A DNA stretch of 64,000 nucleotides from assembly GCF_002157355.1 (NCBI RefSeq), contig NZ_LYMK01000040.1, positions 1 to 64,000 on the forward strand, written 5' to 3'. The notes beneath the pieces were generated by a model that saw only the letters and a program-made list of their open reading frames with translations, was not told the DNA's origin and made no database searches. Shown one piece after another: positions 43,609 to 49,993 of the stretch. Made by a program: the position numbers and the translations under genes. Numbering within the stretch: position 1 is the stretch's first letter; every line of letters begins with the position of its first letter. Source of the DNA: Variovorax sp. JS1663. GTDB lineage: Bacteria; Pseudomonadota; Gammaproteobacteria; Burkholderiales; Burkholderiaceae_C.

Positions 43609-44562
43609 ATGAGCGCAATCCCTGTGGCCACGGCGGTTCGCGCCGAGCCTGCCGAGGCACCCGCCGTCCCCGGCCGCCTGGCCCAGGGCCTTTCCGACCG
43701 GGCCCTGGCCTGGCTCTTCGTCGGCCCGACCATCCTGCTGCTGCTGGCCTTCAACATCTTCCCGCTGGTGTGGACGATCTGGCTGTCCTTCACCAACTAC
43801 CGCGCCAACCGGCCCGGCGCCGATGTGCTGTGGGTCGGCCTCGGCAACTACTCGCGGGTGCTCAACGACGAGGCGATCTGGGAGAACATGCGCGCCACCG
43901 CGCACTTCCTGACCTGCTCGATCACGCTGCAGCTGCTGCTGGGCTTCGGCCTGGCGCTGATGCTGAACCGGCGCTTCAGGAGCCACAGCTTCTGGAGCAC
44001 CGCCATCCTGCTGCCGATGATGCTGGCGCCGGCAGTGGTCGGCACCTTCTGGAAGTACTTCTTCGAGCCGCAATACGGCATCTTCAACTACATCGTCAAC
44101 TTCTTCGGCGGCCCTGGCAGCTTCACCATGCTGGGCGACACGCAGCTCTCGCCCTGGGCCATCGTGCTGGTCGACACCTGGATGTGGACGCCCTACGTGA
44201 TGCTGCTGCTGCTGGCCGGCCTGCGCTCGATCCCGCCCTACCTCTACGAGGCCGCCGAGATCGACCGCGCCAGCGAGTGGACCAAGTTCTGGCGCATCAC
44301 GCTGCCGATGGTGATGCCCTTCATCATCCTCGCGGTGCTGTTCCGCCTGATCGAGAACTTCAAGATGTTCGACCTGGTGGACCAGCTCACCAACGGCGGG
44401 CCGGGCTCGGTGACCGAGCTGGCCTCCATCAAGCTCAAGCGCGAGGCCTTCGAGAAATGGCGCACCGGCTACAGCTCGGCGCTGGCCATCATCCTCTTCG
44501 TGGCCATCTACGGGCTCTCGCTCGTGACGGTGCGCTTCCTCGACCGGGTGAAGCAGCGATGA
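43609..44562 (+). CDS. Sugar ABC transporter permease (MalF/UgpA type)
   Basis: A 317-residue inner-membrane permease with six predicted segments. The EAA loop is EAAEIDRASEWTKFWRITLPMVMP near residue 220, the contact site for the ATPases. The frame allows a TTG start at 43582 overlapping the binding-protein stop, but the ATG at 43609 has GGTGGAG six bases before it and is preferred. It overlaps the next permease gene by ATGA. Confidence 0.92.
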   Translation: MSAIPVATAVRAEPAEAPAVPGRLAQGLSDRALAWLFVGPTILLLLAFNIFPLVWTIWLSFTNYRANRPGADVLWVGLGNYSRVLNDEAIWENMRATAHFLTCSITLQLLLGFGLALMLNRRFRSHSFWSTAILLPMMLAPAVVGTFWKYFFEPQYGIFNYIVNFFGGPGSFTMLGDTQLSPWAIVLVDTWMWTPYVMLLLLAGLRSIPPYLYEAAEIDRASEWTKFWRITLPMVMPFIILAVLFRLIENFKMFDLVDQLTNGGPGSVTELASIKLKREAFEKWRTGYSSALAIILFVAIYGLSLVTVRFLDRVKQR

Positions 44563-45506
44563 AGAACACGGTGCACAGTCCTTTGGACCCGACGCCGCGC
44601 GCCAAGGCCTTCGCCGGCATCGTCGTGATCGGCTACGCGCTGATCTCGCTGATCCCGCTGGTGTGGATCCTGATGACCAGCTTCCGCACGCCGCAGGATG
44701 CGATCGCCTACCCGCCCCAGGTGGTCACCCAGCCCTCGCTGATCGGCTACGTCAACCTGTTCACCACCCGCTCGCGCGTCGGCGCGCAGGAGCTGGCCGC
44801 ACTGCCGCCGCCGGCCACCTGGTACGAGGGCCTGGTGCGCGAGCAGCAGATGATCCTGGCCGGCCCCTCGCGCTTTGCCGACCGCTACCTCAACTCGGTG
44901 CTGATCGGCTTCGGCTCGACCTTGCTGTCGGTGGTGCTGGGCACGCTCGCGGCCTACGCCTTCTCGCGCTTCCGGGTGCCGGGCAAGGACGACCTGCTGT
45001 TCTTCATCCTGTCGACGCGCATGATGCCGCCCATCGCGGTGGCGATCCCGGTGTACCTGATGTACCGCGCGGTCGGCCTGTCGGACACGCACCTGGGCCT
45101 GATCCTGCTCTACACGGTGGTCAACCTCTCGCTCGCGGTATGGCTGCTCAAGGGCTTCATGGACGAGATCCCGCGCGAGTACGAGGAGGCCGCGATGGTC
45201 GACGGCTACACCCGCTTCCAGGCCTTCGTGAAGGTGGTGCTGCCGCAGGCGGCCACCGGCATCGCGACCACGGCCATCTTCTGCCTGATCTTCGCGTGGA
45301 ACGAGTACGCCTTCGCGCTGCTGCTCACCAGCGGCACGGCGCAGACCTCGCCGCCCTTCATCCCGACCATCATCGGCGAGGGCGGCCTCGACTGGCCGGC
45401 CATGGCCGCGGGCACCACGCTGTTCCTGCTGCCGGTGCTGGTGTTCACCGTGCTGCTGCGAAAGCACCTGCTGCGCGGCATCACCTTCGGAGCCATACGC
45501 AAATGA
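44559..45506 (+). CDS. Sugar ABC transporter permease (MalG/UgpE type)
   Basis: A 315-residue permease partner. The start at 44559 overlaps the previous stop (ATGA). The EAA loop reads EYEEAAMVDGYTRFQAFVKVVLPQ. A periplasmic insert after the first helix (about residues 50-115) is longer than in MalG and could shape substrate specificity. Its stop overlaps the start of a small membrane-protein gene (ATGA). Confidence 0.92.
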   Translation: MKNTVHSPLDPTPRAKAFAGIVVIGYALISLIPLVWILMTSFRTPQDAIAYPPQVVTQPSLIGYVNLFTTRSRVGAQELAALPPPATWYEGLVREQQMILAGPSRFADRYLNSVLIGFGSTLLSVVLGTLAAYAFSRFRVPGKDDLLFFILSTRMMPPIAVAIPVYLMYRAVGLSDTHLGLILLYTVVNLSLAVWLLKGFMDEIPREYEEAAMVDGYTRFQAFVKVVLPQAATGIATTAIFCLIFAWNEYAFALLLTSGTAQTSPPFIPTIIGEGGLDWPAMAAGTTLFLLPVLVFTVLLRKHLLRGITFGAIRK

Positions 45507-45691
45507 AGCCAATGAATGTGCCGACCCGACGCTGGTTCGCCCGTTCGCGCTGGGAGCCGGCCAGCATGGCCCTGATCGGGCTGGGCCTCGCGATGCTGAT
45601 GCAGCCCTGGTCGCTGGACATCTACAGCTGGTCCTTCGCCGTGCTGCTGGCCGGCGTCGCCGGCTACACGGTCGCCGGAAAGCTGCACTGA
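45503..45691 (+). CDS. Small membrane protein within the ABC operon
   Basis: A 62-residue protein whose ATG overlaps the permease stop (ATGA) and whose stop is one base before the next ATPase gene. It has a short basic N-terminus (RRWFARSRW) and then two hydrophobic stretches (ASMALIGLGLAMLMQPW and SWSFAVLLAGVAGYTVAG), which fits one hairpin in the inner membrane. The tight coupling on both sides argues that it is real and part of the transporter. In the rhizobial glycerol importer a small membrane protein, GlpU, occupies a comparable place; this is a positional comparison only. Confidence 0.75.
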   Translation: MKPMNVPTRRWFARSRWEPASMALIGLGLAMLMQPWSLDIYSWSFAVLLAGVAGYTVAGKLH

Positions 45692-45692
45692 C

Positions 45693-46805
45693 ATGGCCGA
45701 GATCCGCATCCGGAACCTGCACAAGCGCTTCAGCGATTTCGTCGCGGTGCGCGACTCGACGCTGACGCTGGACGACGGCAAGTTCGTCGTCCTGCTCGGC
45801 CCTTCGGGGTGCGGCAAGACCACCACGCTGCGCATGCTCGCGGGGCTCGAGTTCCCGACCTCCGGCTCCATCACCCTGGCCGGCCAGGACGTGACCTACC
45901 TGCGCCCGCGCGAGCGCGACATCGCGATGGTGTTCCAGCTCTTCGCGCTCTACCCGCACCTGGGCGTGCGCGGCAACCTGGAGTTCCCCCTGCGCAACGA
46001 AGGCCTGCCGCGTGCCGAGATCGACCGCCGCGTCGCCGACGCAGCCGCCATCCTGCGCATCGAGCACCTGCTGGGTGCGCGCGTGGGCGGGCTCTCGGGC
46101 GGCGACCGGCAGCGCGTCGCGCTGGGCCGCGCCATCGTGCGCCAGCCCCAGGCCTTCCTGATGGACGAGCCGCTGGGCACGCTCGACGCCGAGTTCCGCG
46201 AGCTGATGTGCGTGGAGCTGCGCAAGCTGCACGCGCGCCTCGCCACCACCACCGTCTTCGTCACCCACGACCAGAACGAGGCGATGGCGCTGGCCGATCA
46301 CATCGTGGTGATGGACCGCGGCGAGATCCTGCAGTCGGACACGCCGGGCGGCATCTACAACGTGCCGAGCTGCATGTTCGTGGCGCGCTTCATCGGCCGG
46401 CCGCCGATGAACTTCCTGCCCGTCGCGGGCGCGCTGCGCGCGGGCGACGAGGCGGTGTCGCTGGCCGGCGTGCGCGTGGGGGTGCCGCGTACCGACGCGG
46501 GCGCGGCCGCCGCTGTCCTTGGCGTGCGGCCGGAGCATGTGCGCATGGGCGCTGCGGAGCAGGGGTTGGCGGCCGAGGTGCGCCATGTCGAGTACTTCGG
46601 CTCGCACTGGATCGCCGAGCTCGCCACCGCGGGCGGCACGTTGAAGGCGGTGGTCGACAAGTCGCAGCGCCCGGCGCCGGGGGAGCGCGTCGCCGTCGGC
46701 TTCGACACCGCGCGCGTGGTGCTGTTCGACGCCGCCACCGAGCAGTTGCTCGCCAGCGCCGCGACGCGCGAACACCGGGAGGGCCTGCGCCATGGCCAGC
46801 ATTGA
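45693..46805 (+). CDS. Sugar ABC transporter ATP-binding protein (first of two)
   Basis: A 370-residue MalK/UgpC-type ATPase. Walker A is GPSGCGKTT, the signature LSGGDRQRVALGRAI (aspartate replaces the usual glutamine), and Walker B AFLMDEPLGTLDAE. A C-terminal regulatory TOBE-like domain (about residues 240-370) follows, with VLGVRPEHVRMG. Having two different ATPases rather than one homodimer is a feature shared with the glycerol importer GlpSTPQV. It overlaps the next ATPase gene by 14 bases. Confidence 0.92.
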   Translation: MAEIRIRNLHKRFSDFVAVRDSTLTLDDGKFVVLLGPSGCGKTTTLRMLAGLEFPTSGSITLAGQDVTYLRPRERDIAMVFQLFALYPHLGVRGNLEFPLRNEGLPRAEIDRRVADAAAILRIEHLLGARVGGLSGGDRQRVALGRAIVRQPQAFLMDEPLGTLDAEFRELMCVELRKLHARLATTTVFVTHDQNEAMALADHIVVMDRGEILQSDTPGGIYNVPSCMFVARFIGRPPMNFLPVAGALRAGDEAVSLAGVRVGVPRTDAGAAAAVLGVRPEHVRMGAAEQGLAAEVRHVEYFGSHWIAELATAGGTLKAVVDKSQRPAPGERVAVGFDTARVVLFDAATEQLLASAATREHREGLRHGQH

Positions 46806-47823
46806 GCTCAGCGGCGTCAGCCGCGCCTTCGGCGAGGTCCGGGCCGTGACCGACCTGAGCCTCCAGGTCGCCGACGGCGAGTTCCTGGTGCTGCTGGGCC
46901 CGAGCGGCGCGGGCAAGACCACCACGCTGCGCCTCGTCGCCGGCCTGGAGCGGCCGGATGCGGGGCGCGTCCGCATGGACGGCCGCGACGTCACCGACAG
47001 CCTGCCGGCGAGTCGCGACTGCGCTTTCGTGTTCCAGCAGTATTCGCTCTACCCGCACCTGAGCGTGTTCGACAACCTGGCCTTCCCCCTGCGATCGCCC
47101 CTGCGGCGCAGCGAACCGGCCGAGGTCAGGCGCCGCGTGGAGGAGGTGGCGGCCCTGCTGCACATCGAGGCCAAGCTGGCCCGCCGCGCCACCGAGCTCT
47201 CGGGCGGCGAGATGCAGCGCGTGGCGATCGGCCGCGCGCTGGTGCGCCGGCCGCGCGTGTTCCTGATGGACGAGCCGCTGTCCTCGCTCGACGCCCAGCT
47301 GCGCGAGGAGCTGCGCGTCGAGCTGCGCCGGCTCCAGCGCAGCACCGGCGCCACCGTGATCTACGTGACCCACGACCATGTGGAAGCCACCACCATGGCC
47401 GACCGCATCGGCATCCTCGAGCGCGGCGTGCTGCAGCAGCTGGGCACGCCGCTCGAGGTCTACGGCGATCCGTGCACCCTGCCGGTGGCGCAGCGCCTCG
47501 GCTCGCCGGCCATCAACGTGCTGCCGGCGCAGTGGTTCGATGGGCGCGCGCCCGCCGGCACCGCGCACGTCGCGATCCGGCCCGAGGACGTGCGCCTGTC
47601 GCCGGAGGGCGAGGCCGCGGGCTTCCGCGTCATCGAGTGCTCGCTGGTGAAGCACCAGCTGGTGGCCGAGCGGCAGGGCATCGAGGTGCACGCGCGCGTG
47701 ATGCTCGACCAGCCGCTCGCGCCGGGATCGCCCGCGCGCTTCGGCTTTCCGGCCGAGCACTGCCTTTTCTTCGACGCAGCCGGCCGCCGCCTGGCGGCCG
47801 CCGCACATCCGGGAGTCCTATGA
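46792..47823 (+). CDS. Sugar ABC transporter ATP-binding protein (second of two)
   Basis: A 343-residue ATPase paralogous to the preceding one. Walker A is GPSGAGKTT, the signature LSGGEMQRVAIGRAL, and Walker B VFLMDEPLSSLDAQ. The C-terminal TOBE region includes HVAIRPEDVRLSPEG. Together with the first ATPase it probably forms a heterodimer. Its stop overlaps the dhaL start (ATGA), so transport and kinase genes are translationally coupled. Confidence 0.92.
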   Translation: MASIELSGVSRAFGEVRAVTDLSLQVADGEFLVLLGPSGAGKTTTLRLVAGLERPDAGRVRMDGRDVTDSLPASRDCAFVFQQYSLYPHLSVFDNLAFPLRSPLRRSEPAEVRRRVEEVAALLHIEAKLARRATELSGGEMQRVAIGRALVRRPRVFLMDEPLSSLDAQLREELRVELRRLQRSTGATVIYVTHDHVEATTMADRIGILERGVLQQLGTPLEVYGDPCTLPVAQRLGSPAINVLPAQWFDGRAPAGTAHVAIRPEDVRLSPEGEAAGFRVIECSLVKHQLVAERQGIEVHARVMLDQPLAPGSPARFGFPAEHCLFFDAAGRRLAAAAHPGVL

Positions 47824-48452
47824 AGACGCACCACATCATCGAGGCGGTGGAGGCCGTGCAGGCGGCGATCCTCGCCAACGAGAGCCAGATCGAGTCGCTG
47901 GACCGCGCCATCGGCGACGGCGATCACTTCATCAACGTGCGGCGCGGCTGCGAGGTGCTGATGGGCCTGCGCGGCGAGATCGCGCCGCTGCTCCCGGCCG
48001 AGGCCTTCGGCAAGATCGGCATGAAGCTGCTGTCCACCATCGGCGGCGCCTCGGGGCCCCTGATCTCGAGCTTCTTCATCGCGATGGGCAAGAGCCTGGC
48101 CGGCCTGGCCGAGCCCGATCGCATCCAGTTCGCCGCCGCCTTCGCCGCCGGCGTCGAGGCCATCAAGAGCCGCGGCAAGGCCGACCTGGGCGAGAAGACC
48201 ATGCTCGACGTGCTGATCCCGGTGTCGCGGCTGCTGCAGCGCCTGGCCGAGCAGGGCGCGCCGCTGCAAGCGGTGTGCGGGCAGCTCACGGCCGAGGCGC
48301 ACCGCAACATGCTCGCCACGCGCGACATGACCGCCACCAAGGGCCGCGCCTCCTTCCTCGGCGAGCGCGCCATCGGCCACATCGACCCCGGCTCGAAGAC
48401 CTGCGAGGTCGCCATCGCCGCGGTCTGCGACACCCTCAAGGAGCCGGCATGA
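47820..48452 (+). CDS. dhaL: Dihydroxyacetone kinase subunit DhaL
   Basis: A 210-residue DAK2-domain protein, the nucleotide-binding subunit that passes phosphate to the ketose held by DhaK. The metal-binding aspartates are in LDRAIGDGDHFINVRRG near residues 27-43. IGGASGPLISSFF near residue 76 binds the nucleotide phosphates, and ATKGRASFLGERAIGHIDPGS closes the fold. There is no DhaM (EIIA/HPr-like) gene nearby, so phosphate probably comes from ATP exchange rather than the PTS, as in ATP-dependent or tetrulose-specific relatives. Starts and stops overlap both neighbours. Confidence 0.92.
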   Translation: MKTHHIIEAVEAVQAAILANESQIESLDRAIGDGDHFINVRRGCEVLMGLRGEIAPLLPAEAFGKIGMKLLSTIGGASGPLISSFFIAMGKSLAGLAEPDRIQFAAAFAAGVEAIKSRGKADLGEKTMLDVLIPVSRLLQRLAEQGAPLQAVCGQLTAEAHRNMLATRDMTATKGRASFLGERAIGHIDPGSKTCEVAIAAVCDTLKEPA

Positions 48453-49432
48453 AGAAGTTCGTCAACGAGGTGGATTCGATGCTGCGCGAATCGCTCAGCG
48501 GCCTGGTGGAGGCGCACCCGCAGCTGCTGCGCGTCGAGTTCGAGCCCACCTTCGTCGCCCGGCGCGAGGCTGCGGCGAACAAGGTGGCCCTGATCTCCGG
48601 CGGCGGCTCGGGCCACGAGCCGCTGCATGCCGGCTTCGTCGGCCGCGGCATGCTCGATGCGGCCTGCCCGGGCCAGGTCTTCACCAGTCCCACGCCCGAC
48701 CAGATGCTGGCCGCCGCCGCCGCGGTCGACACCGGCCGGGGCGTGCTCTTCATCGTCAAGAACTACGCCGGCGACGGCATGAACTTCCAGATGGCGGCCG
48801 AGATGCTGGAAAGCGGAAACGCCACCGTGCTGGTCAACGACGACGTGGCGGTCGAGAACTCCACCCACACCACCGGCCGCCGCGGCGTGGCCGGCACGCT
48901 GGTGGTCGAGAAGATGGTCGGCGCGCTGGCCGAGCAGGGCGCGGCGCTGGCCGAGTGCAAGGCGCTGGGCGACCGGGTGAACGCGGCGACCGCCTCGATG
49001 GGCGTGGCCTTCACCAGCTGCACGGTGCCGGCGGCCGGGCGGCCCACCTTCGACATCGGGCCCGACGAGATCGAGATCGGCGTCGGCATCCACGGCGAGC
49101 CGGGCCGCCGGCGCGCGGCCCACATGCCGGCCGACGAGATCGTGCGCACGCTGCTGGATGCGATCCTGGGCGACCTGAAGCCGCAGCGCGGCCGGCAGTT
49201 GCTGCTGCACGTCAACGGCTTCGGCGGCACGCCGCTGATTGAGCTCTACCTGCTGCACCACGCGGCCGGCCGGCGCCTGAAGTCCGAGGGCCTGGCGCCG
49301 GTGCGCTCGCTGGTCGGCAACTACACCACCTCGCTCGAAATGGCCGGCGCCTCGCTCACCGTGACCTTGCTGGACGACGAGCTGATGGCGTTGTGGGATG
49401 CGCCGGTGCACACGGCGGCGCTGCGCTGGTAG
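48449..49432 (+). CDS. dhaK: Dihydroxyacetone kinase subunit DhaK (copy 2)
   Basis: A 327-residue DAK1 protein whose ATG overlaps the dhaL stop (ATGA). The covalent-substrate histidine is in GVGIHGEPGRRR, and SGGGSGHEPLHAGFVG and IVKNYAGDGMNFQMA are present. It is closely similar to copy 1 over its whole length, including the end WDAPVHTAALRW, but differs around the ketose pocket (GDGMNF versus GDRLNF) and in the acidic segment before the histidine. Two DhaK proteins sharing one DhaL could give two substrate specificities. Confidence 0.92.
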   Translation: MKKFVNEVDSMLRESLSGLVEAHPQLLRVEFEPTFVARREAAANKVALISGGGSGHEPLHAGFVGRGMLDAACPGQVFTSPTPDQMLAAAAAVDTGRGVLFIVKNYAGDGMNFQMAAEMLESGNATVLVNDDVAVENSTHTTGRRGVAGTLVVEKMVGALAEQGAALAECKALGDRVNAATASMGVAFTSCTVPAAGRPTFDIGPDEIEIGVGIHGEPGRRRAAHMPADEIVRTLLDAILGDLKPQRGRQLLLHVNGFGGTPLIELYLLHHAAGRRLKSEGLAPVRSLVGNYTTSLEMAGASLTVTLLDDELMALWDAPVHTAALRW

Positions 49433-49500
49433 GCAGCGTTCGACCGCCCGGGCGCTCCACGACGGGGCCCGCGATCTGCCGTTGGACAGAAGCCGCGACG

Positions 49501-49941
49501 ATGCCTACCATCGCCCCGATGCAGCTCGAGATGCTGAAACCCGGCCTGCGCCACACGCAGTCCATCGTGGTGGACGAGCACCTCACGGTGCCCGCCGTCT
49601 CGCGCGCCTTCACCGGCTTCGCCGACATGCCGGAGGTCTTCGCCACCGCCTTCCTGGTGGGCTTCGTCGAGTGGACCTGTATCGAGGCCCTGAAACCCCT
49701 GCTGCCCGCCGGCACCCAGACCGTGGGCGTGCACGTCGACCTGAGCCACAACTCCGCGACGCCGGTGGGCATGCGCGTCACGGCCGAGGTGACGCTGGCC
49801 GAGGTCGAGGGACGGCGCCTGGTGTTCCACGTGCGCTGCCGCGACGAGGTGGACCTGATCTGCGAGGGCGTGCACGAGCGCGCCCTGATCGACGGCGCGA
49901 AATTCAGGGCGCGGGTGGCCAGGAAGCAGGGCGCGGCCTGA
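49501..49941 (+). CDS. Thioesterase related to fluoroacetyl-CoA thioesterase FlK
   Basis: A 146-residue hot-dog-fold protein. It aligns along its length with Streptomyces FlK as I recall that sequence. The catalytic threonine and glutamate are in PEVFATAFLVGFVEW, and the histidine is in LSHNSATPVG. The segments VEGRRLVFHVRCRD and GVHERALID also match. FlK hydrolyses fluoroacetyl-CoA and so detoxifies fluoroacetate. Homologues in non-fluorinating bacteria may act on other short acyl-CoAs. A second ATG at 49519 is possible. It lies 68 bp after dhaK on the same strand but may be transcribed separately. Confidence 0.82.
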   Translation: MPTIAPMQLEMLKPGLRHTQSIVVDEHLTVPAVSRAFTGFADMPEVFATAFLVGFVEWTCIEALKPLLPAGTQTVGVHVDLSHNSATPVGMRVTAEVTLAEVEGRRLVFHVRCRDEVDLICEGVHERALIDGAKFRARVARKQGAA

Positions 49942-49993
49942 ACGTGCGGCGCCGGCGTTCCGGCGCGCACGATGAGGAGGAGGTGCGAGCGAC

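Noticed and set aside
44508..46994. Long minus-strand open frame of 828 codons antisense to the permease and ATPase genes
   Set aside because: It is full of histidine-, arginine- and glutamine-rich low-complexity sequence typical of antisense frames in GC-rich DNA, and the opposite strand holds clear ABC transporter genes.
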